Notes under the pieces: model-generated
Told to the model about the DNA's origin: nothing
Database searches by the model: none
What the model saw: only the letters and a program-made list of their open reading frames with translations
Origin: Aquiflexum lacus
GTDB lineage: Bacteria > Bacteroidota > Bacteroidia > Cytophagales > Cyclobacteriaceae
DNA length: 64,000 nucleotides
Assembly (NCBI RefSeq): GCF_015476655.1
Contig: NZ_JABFHF010000013.1
Coordinates: 1-64,000 of the forward strand
Direction of reading: 5' to 3'
Shown: in pieces, positions 1 through 7,358 of the stretch
Layout of the letters: each line of letters opens with the position of its first letter
How positions within the stretch are numbered: the first letter of the stretch is position 1
Position numbers and translations under genes: made by a program

Positions 1-35
1 GAATTAAGCAAGAATTTGATCCTTAAATACCTTTA

Positions 36-119
<84 letters not shown>

Positions 120-442
120 CAAAAGGGTAGTTTCGACTATCCTTTTTCTTTTTATTTTCGTTGGTATCAATAAGTAATAGACCACTTGTTTTTTTATTGG
201 CACGCAGGACCTGCCCCGATCACCGGGATAACACTGATCTCGCTGATTTACACTGATTAATTCACCTGCGAATATCAGCAAAATCAGCGTTATCAGTGTT
301 CTATCGAAAAGGTTTAATAATCTGGCTAGATCAGTATAAATTACCCAAAAACCAATTTTTCAATTTTAAATTTCGAATACCGAACACCGAATAATGAATG
401 ATGAAGTTTTGGGCAACTTACAACCCTATAATTCCCTTAACC
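120..442. other. Intergenic region with imperfect inverted repeat and short-unit tract
   Basis: There is no gene between the tRNA and the transporter 3' end. Positions 227-258 and 271-305 form a long imperfect inverted repeat built from units resembling CACTGAT and CGCTGATT. At 371-405 there is an imperfect tandem tract with a unit like CGAATAC / CGAACAC / CGAATAA. Nothing coding is apparent. Confidence 0.6.
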
Positions 443-1909
443 TCAAAAAGGATAAACATCCAAATCAATTCCCCAAAGCAATGGAAGGACATACAAGGTG
501 AAAAGGGTAATCAAGATAATCGATAAAATATTCATCCAAATCCCGGCCTTGAACATATCAGGAATAGTCAGATAACCCGAACCAAATACCACAGCATTGG
601 GTGGAGTAGCTACAGGAAGCATAAAGGCGCAGCTTGCCGCCATTGTGGCGCCAACCATTAAGCCATACGGGTGAACACCCATAGAGTAGGAGACAGCGGC
701 TAAAATCGGCAGCAGCATCGAAGCGGTAGCTACATTAGAGGTGATCTCGGTCAAGAAATTGACAGCAGCTATCACGATCAATAAAAACAACCCAAAAGCC
801 ATAAAATCAAGGAATACAAATTGATTGCCGATCCAAGATGCTAATCCTGTTTCTTTAAATCCTTCAGCCAAAGATAGTCCACCACCAAAAAGCAATAAAA
901 TGCCCCAAGGGATTTTCTCAGCAGTTTTCCAATCTAATAATTTAGTTTTAGGTTTTGATGAGGGGAGGACAAACAGCATCAAAACACCTGCAATGGCAAT
1001 GATGGTGTCATCTAATGCAGGAATAAAATCCTGTAGAACCAAAGAACGTAATATCCAGGACAAAGAAACCAATCCAAACACCCATGAAACCCTTTTTTCT
1101 TCTACAGTAATAGGACCCAATAGCTTGAGTTGGGTATTGATTTCTTCTTTGCCGCCATGGATGGCAAAGTTTTTTTCAAAAGGATAGGCAAAGCGAACCA
1201 AATAAACATAACAGATTGCCAAGAGAATAATGGAGATGGGAAGGCCAAAAAGCATCCATTGAGAAAAGGTTATCTCATATTGATACATTTCCTTGATTAC
1301 TCCGGCCAGAATGATATTGGTAGGGGTTCCAATCAATGTGGACACACCACCGATGGATGCACTATAGGCGATACCCAGCATCAGTGCTTTTCCGATTTTA
1401 TTGGGAGATCTTTCATGGGGATTTTCGTTGGAACTCAATTGGGTCACCACTGCGATGGCTATGGGCAACATCATCAGGGAAGTAGCAGTATTGGATATCC
1501 ACATGGACAAAAAAGCCGTCGCCAGCATAAAGCCCAAAATAATCCGCTGAATATTGGTTCCGATAAACGCAATGATGGTCAGAGCTATCCGTTTGTGTAG
1601 GTTCCATTTCTCAATGGCCATGGCAATCATAAATCCACCCATGTACAGCAACACCATGGGATGTGAATAGGAAGTAGCTGTACTAGCCATAGATAAAGCG
1701 CCCAAAGTCGGCAGCAGCACTAATGGCAACAGCGAAGTCGCTGCAATCGGAATGGCTTCGGTTATCCACCAAACCGCAATCCAGGCAGTCACCGCCAACA
1801 TGGACAAAGCTTCGGGCGACATATCTTTGGGCTGTAGCAAAAATAAAATTCCCAGAAACAATATAGGCCCAAGAAATAAGCCAAGCTTAGCGGTATTGGT
1901 TTGATTCAT
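443..1909 (-). CDS. DASS/SLC13-family sodium:dicarboxylate symporter
   Basis: This is a 488-residue, highly hydrophobic protein with about 11 membrane segments, predicted to import C4-dicarboxylates (or related divalent anions) with Na+ across the inner membrane. Two SNT-type signatures of the divalent anion:sodium symporter family are visible: SNTATSLMMLP in the N-terminal half (around residue 140) and TSNVATASMLLP in the C-terminal half (around 390). The family C-terminal motif reads SCAFMLPVATPPNAVVF. Length is normal for bacterial SdcS-like members. The ATG is preceded by a CGGAGAT purine stretch. It stands alone, facing away from the OYE gene region. The exact substrate cannot be told from sequence; sulfate or citrate are alternatives. 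Confidence 0.88.
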   Translation of the reverse strand: MNQTNTAKLGLFLGPILFLGILFLLQPKDMSPEALSMLAVTAWIAVWWITEAIPIAATSLLPLVLLPTLGALSMASTATSYSHPMVLLYMGGFMIAMAIEKWNLHKRIALTIIAFIGTNIQRIILGFMLATAFLSMWISNTATSLMMLPIAIAVVTQLSSNENPHERSPNKIGKALMLGIAYSASIGGVSTLIGTPTNIILAGVIKEMYQYEITFSQWMLFGLPISIILLAICYVYLVRFAYPFEKNFAIHGGKEEINTQLKLLGPITVEEKRVSWVFGLVSLSWILRSLVLQDFIPALDDTIIAIAGVLMLFVLPSSKPKTKLLDWKTAEKIPWGILLLFGGGLSLAEGFKETGLASWIGNQFVFLDFMAFGLFLLIVIAAVNFLTEITSNVATASMLLPILAAVSYSMGVHPYGLMVGATMAASCAFMLPVATPPNAVVFGSGYLTIPDMFKAGIWMNILSIILITLFTLYVLPLLWGIDLDVYPF

Positions 1910-2096
1910 AGATCTCCGAATAAAGTGCTAAGCTTACCAAAAAAATCATGATTTTCAAATTGAAATGGGTTGGGGAGAGGTGATGGAGTTTATATGGTTA
2001 TTGTTAAGGTATGGGGTGTTGTTAAATTCTATTTAACATAATGTAAATTATATAACAAAAAGGAAAAATAATTACTTCAATTCTTTCAATCAAAAA

Positions 2097-2138
2097 TCAC
2101 AATATCCCCAATGCTGATCCGAGCATCGTGGTAAGCCC
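2097..2138 (-). pseudogene. Relic of an mgtE 3' end (last 13 codons plus stop)
   Basis: Read on the minus strand, this segment encodes GLTTMLGSALGIL followed by TGA. The intact mgtE in this window (4196-5503) ends GLTTMLGSSLGIL-stop. Differences are one conservative substitution and several silent changes, so the copy came from a diverged paralogue and not a recent duplication. Homology stops abruptly at the twin-hairpin repeat starting at 2139. Confidence 0.8.
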
Positions 2139-2191
2139 CCGCTCGGTGTAGATTGTATCTACACCTTACTATTTTTGGATTTTGTAATTCC
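2139..2191. repeat. Twin-hairpin intergenic repeat, copy 1
   Basis: Hairpin 1 at 2145-2165 (GGTGTAGAT, TGT loop, ATCTACACC) is followed about 11 nt later by a weaker hairpin 2 at 2177-2191 (GGATTTTGTAATTCC). The same two-hairpin layout recurs at 3715-3770, 4089-4141 and 9831-9883. The left edge touches the mgtE relic. Confidence 0.8.
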
Positions 2192-2425
2192 AGCCCTATC
2201 CCGAATACACAAACTCTCTTTCTTTTTCATAAAACCTGATTTACATTAGGTCTCCTATTCTTCTAATCGCATTCCTAACAATCAAAGTGCGCCTTTAAAA
2301 GACATTATTTCAAAAAATAATACAATCAGTAATATGCAAACTATCTCCGGTACTGCAGTAAAATTTGAGGAAACATATTGATCTCCAATAATTCCACAAT
2401 CCCAATCATTGGAATAGTTAAAAAA

Positions 2426-2450
2426 GGGGCCGATTTTATCGGCCCCTTTT
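2426..2450 (-). terminator. Rho-independent terminator of the OYE gene
   Basis: A 9-bp stem GGGGCCGAT / ATCGGCCCC (2426-2434 with 2438-2446) with a TTT loop lies 3 bases beyond the OYE stop. It has a U-tract on the minus strand and also a TTTT on the plus side, so it could act in both directions. Confidence 0.85.
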
Positions 2451-2452
2451 GA

Positions 2453-3559
2453 TCAATTTGTTTTTTCCAGCTTTAATTTAGGGTAATCTGTGTACCCTTT
2501 TTCACCCGGTGTATAGAAAGTACTTTGATCCCAGTCCTGCAGAGGAGCATCTTGGGAGAATCTTTCCACTAAATCCGGGTTGGACACATACGGTTTGCCA
2601 AAAGCAACTGCATCTGCCAAACCTTCAAGGATAAAGCGGTTACCTTTTTCCTGGTCAAAATCTGAATTGATTATCAATGTGCCTTTGTACATTGACCGAT
2701 ATCGCTTGGCGATTTCTGTTACTGCAAAAGGCAATTCGGAAACATCCGAAAATGGCTCTGACAAATGAAGGTAGGCAAGATTGTATTCATTGAGCTTTTC
2801 GATGATATAATCAAAAGTAGGAATACTTTCTTCATCCATGGTCATTCCAAAAATTCCATGTAAAGAAGGATTTAACCTTACACCAATTCTGTTTTCAGGC
2901 ATAACTTCCTTCAGCGCATCGATGATTTCAAAAAGGATCCTCGCCCTGTTTTCAATACTTCCACCGTAGCCATCGGTTCTCACATTGGATGTCTGACTGA
3001 AAAACTGATGCAACAAGTATCCATTGGAAGAATGAATCTCAATACCGTCAAAACCTGCTTCCATGGCATTTTTTCCGGCCATTTTAAAGTCACGTATGGT
3101 ATCCTGAATTTCTTCTAAAGACATTTCTTTTGGGGTTACTGTCTCCTTGAAACCTTTTGGGGTAAATGACTTGGAATGTGGGTTGATGGCTGAAGGTGCA
3201 AGTGGCAATTCTCCATTATGGAAATCAGGATGAGAAATCCTGCCTACATGCCAGAGTTGGATGAATATTTTCCCATCCTTTTCATGGACAGCTTTGGTCA
3301 CCTTCTTCCATCCATCAACTTGAGCCTGAGTATAAATTCCTGGGGTATTGATATATCCCACAGCCTTTGTTGAAATCTGTGAACCTTCTGTAATTATGAG
3401 ACCTGCAGAGGCACGTTGTTTATAATACTTGGCATGAAGGTCCGTAGGTGCTTTTTCCTGATTGTCAGCTCTACTTCTTGTCATTGGGGCCATGACAACC
3501 CTATTATTCAATTCAATGTCCCCAATGGTCAATTTTTCTAAAAGTGGTTTGTTATTCAT
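2453..3559 (-). CDS. Old Yellow Enzyme family alkene reductase (NADH:flavin oxidoreductase)
   Basis: This is a cytosolic FMN-dependent reductase of activated C=C bonds or nitro compounds, 368 residues from the chosen start. The whole protein is one TIM barrel. It carries HVGRISHP near residue 105, the substrate-binding pair H176/N179 in EIHSSNGYLLHQFF, and the family signature RTDGYGGSIENRAR near 195-208. A longer frame opens upstream at 3625, but ATG at 3559 is preferred. The extra residues are not conserved-looking, and a TAnnTTTG promoter box lies inside the extension at 3580-3587. The gene is monocistronic with its own terminator. It resembles NemA-type OYEs; the physiological substrate is unknown. 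Confidence 0.9.
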   Translation of the reverse strand: MNNKPLLEKLTIGDIELNNRVVMAPMTRSRADNQEKAPTDLHAKYYKQRASAGLIITEGSQISTKAVGYINTPGIYTQAQVDGWKKVTKAVHEKDGKIFIQLWHVGRISHPDFHNGELPLAPSAINPHSKSFTPKGFKETVTPKEMSLEEIQDTIRDFKMAGKNAMEAGFDGIEIHSSNGYLLHQFFSQTSNVRTDGYGGSIENRARILFEIIDALKEVMPENRIGVRLNPSLHGIFGMTMDEESIPTFDYIIEKLNEYNLAYLHLSEPFSDVSELPFAVTEIAKRYRSMYKGTLIINSDFDQEKGNRFILEGLADAVAFGKPYVSNPDLVERFSQDAPLQDWDQSTFYTPGEKGYTDYPKLKLEKTN

Positions 3560-3579
3560 GTTGGATTTTGGTTTGTATT

Positions 3580-3587
3580 CAAAATTA
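3580..3587 (-). promoter_or_regulatory. Bacteroidota-type -7 box upstream of the OYE gene
   Basis: The minus strand reads TAATTTTG, matching the Bacteroidota sigma-ABfr consensus TAnnTTTG, 20 bases before ATG 3559. A convincing -33 TTG at the right spacing is not obvious. The leader would be only about 14 nt. Confidence 0.45.
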
Positions 3588-3714
3588 TGTGTATATACAA
3601 CTAATCCTACTTCTAGATCGTTCACGAAAAACTAAGTTATTTTTTTTTAAAAAATATTTTTCCTGGCATCTTACATACCGGCAGCCAGGTCTAAAACGAA
3701 AAATCCCTACATCA

Positions 3715-3770
3715 CCCCCGCTAGGTGTAGATTGTATCTACACCATTTTATCCAAGGAATTTGTAATTCC
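3715..3770. repeat. Twin-hairpin intergenic repeat, copy 2
   Basis: Hairpin 1 at 3724-3744 (GGTGTAGAT-TGT-ATCTACACC) and hairpin 2 at 3756-3770 (GGAATT-TGT-AATTCC) are both perfect. This is the cleanest copy in the window. Confidence 0.85.
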
Positions 3771-3845
3771 TCCCGTCCCCCATTCCCACAAACCCTCCTA
3801 TCTGCACAAAACCCAAATCTAAATTCTTAAATAGATCACTCAGCC

Positions 3846-4094
3846 CGCGGAGAATGCTTTACCATTTTTCATCGTCATTGGTAGTTTTTAAAATTTGGCA
3901 TTTACAGAAAGGAAATGACATCAAAATGGGCAGTAGACCTCTCCTGACGTCGAGGTGACAAGGCAAAGTTTTATTATAGAATTAATGCTATCTGTAGTTC
4001 TAAACACTCGATTTCAAAATCTGTCAATGGTAATTTGGCGAAGGGTATTCAGGATATTTCCACCTTTATAATACATATCCCCCGAACTCCGCTT
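3846..4094 (-). pseudogene. Relic of an M1-family peptidase gene, interrupted by a 139-bp insert
   Basis: On the minus strand, 4094-4023 encodes SGDMYYKGGNILNTLRQIT, matching the intact M1 peptidase (9889-11520) in its central region. The next part, TNDDEKW-stop-SILRG, lies at 3883-3846 with a stop replacing Arg. The two pieces are separated by about 139 bp flanked by a 10-nt imperfect direct repeat. The upstream edge of the homology falls at the twin-hairpin repeat at 4089-4141. Only about 110 bp of peptidase sequence remains. Confidence 0.8.
3884..4022. mobile_element. Small (139 bp) inserted element in the M1 relic
   Basis: The segment splits the M1 relic and is bordered by GTCATTGGTA (3874-3883) and GTCAATGGTA (4023-4032), consistent with a 10-bp target duplication. 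It is too short to encode a transposase, so it would be a non-autonomous (MITE-like) unit. Its middle (about 3930-3968) resembles 12363-12403, both carrying a TCGACG-CAGGAGA core on the minus strand. The ends show only weak inverted similarity. Confidence 0.5.
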
Positions 4095-4141
4095 GGTGTA
4101 GATTATATCTACACCTTTTTATCCTCGGAATTTGAAATTCC
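4089..4141. repeat. Twin-hairpin intergenic repeat, copy 3
   Basis: Hairpin 1 is at 4095-4115 (loop TAT instead of TGT) and hairpin 2 at 4127-4141. The copy lies between the M1 relic and the mgtE stop codon. Confidence 0.8.
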
Positions 4142-4195
4142 ATTCTCTCCTTAAAGAGCCATATTACCAATCCATGTAGCAGCAACCACCAATAA

Positions 4196-5503
4196 TCACA
4201 AAATTCCCAATGATGATCCGAGCATCGTGGTAAGCCCAAGAAAACTCAGAAATCCCACGATATCCGTGACTGTGGTCAACACTATAGCAGAAGACTGTGC
4301 CGGATCCTGGCCAAATGCTTTGAGGATAATCGGAATTACTGCACCCGAGAAGCCGGCAATCACCATAGACAAGATCATGGAAGATGCGATGACTACCGCA
4401 AGACCAAAGGAGGAAGCCCAGATAAACACAATGGCAGAGGTGGTCAGGGCCACTGCAACACCATTAAAAAAGCCAACAGCTACTTCTTTTCTGGCAACTT
4501 TCCACCAATGTCTGGTTTGTATCTCCCTCAAAGCAAGACCTCTCATGGTCACAGCAAGGGCCTGAGAACCTGTATTTCCGGATTGCCCGGCTACTACAGG
4601 CAGAAAGACTGCTAACACGGTCACCTGAGCGATCGTATCCTCAAAAATCCCTACAATTGAAGCTGCCAAAAAAGCGGTGACTAAATTAATATGAAGCCAG
4701 GGCAGCCTCTTTTTCACTGCAAACCAAGGACTGGATAAGGCACGTTCTTCACGGCCTGCACCAAACATCGCCAAAACATCTTCACGGGCATCCATCTGCG
4801 TGGCTGCAATCAACCGGTCATTTCTGATAATTCCCAATAAGTTATTACTGAGGTCCACTACTGGCAGATTGAAAAATTTTCCTGCCTCGAATAGTTCTAT
4901 GATTTCATCAGAAGGAGTCATTACCTGTACACTCGGTGCAGGTTCCATCAACTTCTCCAGGGTGGTTTCGGCATTAGAAACAGCTAATGTCTGGATATAA
5001 ACAGTTCCCAGCAACTGACCTGAAGTATCTGTAATGTAGATGTTCACTATCCTTCGGTCTCCAAGAGTTCTTAGCTTTGTAAGGACATCATTAACAGTTT
5101 CTTTTGGATGAAAAGTGATAATTCTGGTATCCATGAGGTGTCCGGCAGACTCCGCTGGATAGCTCAGCATCTCCCCTATCTTTTCAGACTTCTTTTCGTC
5201 CAACAAGGACAGTTTATGAGTTACAGAAGAAGCTGAAAGTCTGGAAATCAGTTTAGCTGCATCATAGGGATTCATCAGATCAAAAAGGGCAATAAACAAA
5301 ATATCTTCCATGTCATCCAATACCCGGGATACGGTTTCCGGATTCAGATGAAGCAATACTTCTTGGGCGACATGAACGGGCTGCTTTTGCATATAGTCCA
5401 GAAGTTCCTTCGTTTTCACCATATTTAAGGTAACTGCTGCTTCTTCGGGAAATCGTTGTATGTATTGACTAACCAGTTGTTCTTTGATTGTTACTGTGTT
5501 CAT
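4196..5503 (-). CDS. mgtE: Magnesium transporter MgtE
   Basis: This is an inner-membrane Mg2+ channel/transporter of 435 residues. The N-terminal MgtE_N superhelical domain (1 to about 125) is followed by a CBS pair (about 130-250, Mg2+ sensing), then a plug-helix region and five membrane helices (about 275-435). The family signature PVVAGQSGNTGSQALA near 310 and an Asp in the last helix region (TTVTDIVGFLSFLG) are present, as expected for the ion path. It is the last gene of an operon with 5524-6327 and 6329-7138; the gap to the preceding gene is 20 bases. Its final codons are duplicated as a relic at 2097-2138. No M-box riboswitch was recognised upstream. Confidence 0.92.
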   Translation of the reverse strand: MNTVTIKEQLVSQYIQRFPEEAAVTLNMVKTKELLDYMQKQPVHVAQEVLLHLNPETVSRVLDDMEDILFIALFDLMNPYDAAKLISRLSASSVTHKLSLLDEKKSEKIGEMLSYPAESAGHLMDTRIITFHPKETVNDVLTKLRTLGDRRIVNIYITDTSGQLLGTVYIQTLAVSNAETTLEKLMEPAPSVQVMTPSDEIIELFEAGKFFNLPVVDLSNNLLGIIRNDRLIAATQMDAREDVLAMFGAGREERALSSPWFAVKKRLPWLHINLVTAFLAASIVGIFEDTIAQVTVLAVFLPVVAGQSGNTGSQALAVTMRGLALREIQTRHWWKVARKEVAVGFFNGVAVALTTSAIVFIWASSFGLAVVIASSMILSMVIAGFSGAVIPIILKAFGQDPAQSSAIVLTTVTDIVGFLSFLGLTTMLGSSLGIL

Positions 5504-5523
5504 AAGGAGTTTTTTTTATTTGA

Positions 5524-6327
5524 TCACTTTTCAGAAGACCGACCAAACAGGCTGGTCAGTCCAATAAAATACAGGTCGCCCAATGCATTGCCTGCTTTTA
5601 TTGCAGGGTGATCCAATGTGTTGGTTGTCTTTTCTAATTTACTAAGAGATGTTCTGGAAACTGTACCCAAAAAGGTGCCATTCAATTTAATCACAGGCAG
5701 GTCAATTAAAGTCGGGTCCCAGACTTCCAATAGGTCAGAGGTGCTCATACTGGCAAGCACCGTCCTTGGCACTTCTTTCATGACTGAATGGATTTCTGAT
5801 TCCGATTCGGCCTTAAGCAGATCATTCCACTTTATATACCCTACCAGTTTATTGTTGTCATTCAAAACAAAAACATGAGGTCTGACTGGGGCTTTGCTAT
5901 TTTTGACCATTGTCAATGCATTCTGAATGGTCATGCGATCGGATAAGGTGAATACAAAAGGTTCAAGATGTGCGCCAACTTGGTATTTTTGAAACACTAA
6001 GGCATTTCTCAGATAAGTGGACAGGGCTTTTGTAGTTCCCTCCAGCAATTGATCACGAATGGATTTATCAGTTACCTGAAGAATAGATTCTGCGATCTGA
6101 GGATCCAGCAATTCAACCAACTCGATGGCTTTCTTATTGCTGAGCTTTTCAACCACTTTACCTGCGATAAACGGAGCGATTTCCGCTAGTATAATGACCG
6201 CCTTATCAGAGTCAAGTTCTTCAATTAGCGCGGTGATTTCTTCCACTTCCAACTTTTCGATCATCGGGATAGCAATGTTTGAATGCTCCTTGAGGAATTG
6301 ATATATTAAGAGATGGTCTGTACTCAT
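5524..6327 (-). CDS. Soluble MgtE_N plus CBS protein lacking the channel domain
   Basis: This 267-residue protein matches only the cytosolic half of MgtE. An alpha-helical MgtE_N-like region (about 1-115) is followed by a CBS pair (about 125-250), then a short tail with no membrane segments. It follows the MscS-like gene with one intervening base and precedes the full mgtE by 20 bases, so all three are probably co-transcribed. I infer a regulatory partner of MgtE or of the mechanosensitive channel, perhaps sensing Mg2+ or a nucleotide through the CBS pair. No enzyme motif is visible. The stand-alone form is unlike a degraded mgtE because the reading frame is intact and has its own normal end. 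Confidence 0.75.
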   Translation of the reverse strand: MSTDHLLIYQFLKEHSNIAIPMIEKLEVEEITALIEELDSDKAVIILAEIAPFIAGKVVEKLSNKKAIELVELLDPQIAESILQVTDKSIRDQLLEGTTKALSTYLRNALVFQKYQVGAHLEPFVFTLSDRMTIQNALTMVKNSKAPVRPHVFVLNDNNKLVGYIKWNDLLKAESESEIHSVMKEVPRTVLASMSTSDLLEVWDPTLIDLPVIKLNGTFLGTVSRTSLSKLEKTTNTLDHPAIKAGNALGDLYFIGLTSLFGRSSEK

Positions 6328-6328
6328 G

Positions 6329-7138
6329 TTATTTCTTCTTCATTTTGATAATCATTACCGTCCTTTCATTGAATTCCCTCGCCGGGATATTGGCCAATCC
6401 TGTTTTTGTTTCGATTGTAACATTATAATCTGTCATTTTCACGATCACTCCCTGCTGTCCGTTCACCTCTATCACATTGCCCAGCATGTAGGATTTTCTA
6501 ACATAATATGCACCTAGAATATTGCTGACGGAAGTTTGAGCACCTAACCCAAATGCTAAGGAAGCCCCGAAAAGCAAGGACACCAGAACAATTGTAATGA
6601 GGTTGGTCAGGAAAGCAATATCAACACCTAGCTGCCCGATAGCAATAATGATCGCAATTAAAAGCAGTAAATACCTGACCATATTGCCCAGGAAACTACC
6701 ATTTACCAATCCTGTTTTTGTAGCTGCTGACCTTGTCAAATCGCCCAATAACCGCCCGAAAATAATCCCTACAAAAATGATGATGACCGCCACCAAAACA
6801 TTGGGAAGATAAGCCATGATCTTTTCAAACCAGAGACCAGAAAAATTAAGGTCCAATATCTGTAAACAGAATAACACGGAAGTAATAAGGATAATCCAGA
6901 AAAACGTCTTGGAGATAAACCAGGCTGAACTTGCCAAGTCTACATTCAGCAAACGGTTTTGTAGCTTCAGATTAATGGATTTATTCAGGTAAAGAATAAA
7001 TCGTCTGACTATTTTTTCCACCAGGCGACCTAATAAATACCCCGCTAGCAGGATGCCCAATGCCAGGAGTATCCTAGGCAAAAGGATAACTATCTTAGCT
7101 ACTAAGTCCTCCATGAATAAGTTAAATTCTTTGTTCAT
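6329..7138 (-). CDS. MscS-family mechanosensitive channel (TM_helix repeat type)
   Basis: This is a 269-residue inner-membrane protein. The N-terminus carries a conserved TM_helix segment (about 15-45), and further membrane segments lie at about 70-95, 105-130, 150-170 and 175-200. The MscS beta domain (about 205-269) reads LGNVIEVNGQQGVIVKM and ends in lysines. The arrangement resembles CmpX-like small channels more than canonical MscS. It is the first gene of a three-gene operon with the soluble MgtE-like protein and mgtE, implying a shared role in ion homeostasis (inference). A 220-bp AT-rich region separates it from the cyclase gene. Confidence 0.82.
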   Translation of the reverse strand: MNKEFNLFMEDLVAKIVILLPRILLALGILLAGYLLGRLVEKIVRRFILYLNKSINLKLQNRLLNVDLASSAWFISKTFFWIILITSVLFCLQILDLNFSGLWFEKIMAYLPNVLVAVIIIFVGIIFGRLLGDLTRSAATKTGLVNGSFLGNMVRYLLLLIAIIIAIGQLGVDIAFLTNLITIVLVSLLFGASLAFGLGAQTSVSNILGAYYVRKSYMLGNVIEVNGQQGVIVKMTDYNVTIETKTGLANIPAREFNERTVMIIKMKKK

Positions 7139-7358
7139 ACCCGTAATTTATATACTGCAATTTATCATTCTTATCCTGGAGTTTGAAACCAATTAAATAA
7201 AGGTTGGATTTTTAGCCATCTTAAAAAATCTTTTTTCAAAGTGGATAAGAGCTTTTTTCCGTCAAAAAACGAATCCCAATTTTAAGATTTCGCAGGATTT
7301 TTTGTCTAAATGATCTTTGGCAAAAACTAAATTAATAAAACCAAAAATACCTTAAAAA

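Larger units (their letters stand above)
1910..2452. other. Intergenic region holding mgtE relic, repeat and terminator
   Basis: The 543 bases between the transporter start and the OYE stop contain the mgtE tail relic, one twin-hairpin repeat and a terminator. The stretch 2192-2420 is AT-rich with no recognisable gene or fragment. Confidence 0.6.

Noticed and set aside
443..1909. Opposite-strand frames over the transporter gene (825-1187, 1130-1600)
   Set aside because: They lack ribosome sites and domains, and the minus strand codes for a clear 488-residue DASS transporter.
5504..5523. Mg2+ riboswitch for mgtE
   Set aside because: Only 20 bases lie between the genes, and the operon leader (7139-7358) shows no M-box-like structure that I could recognise.
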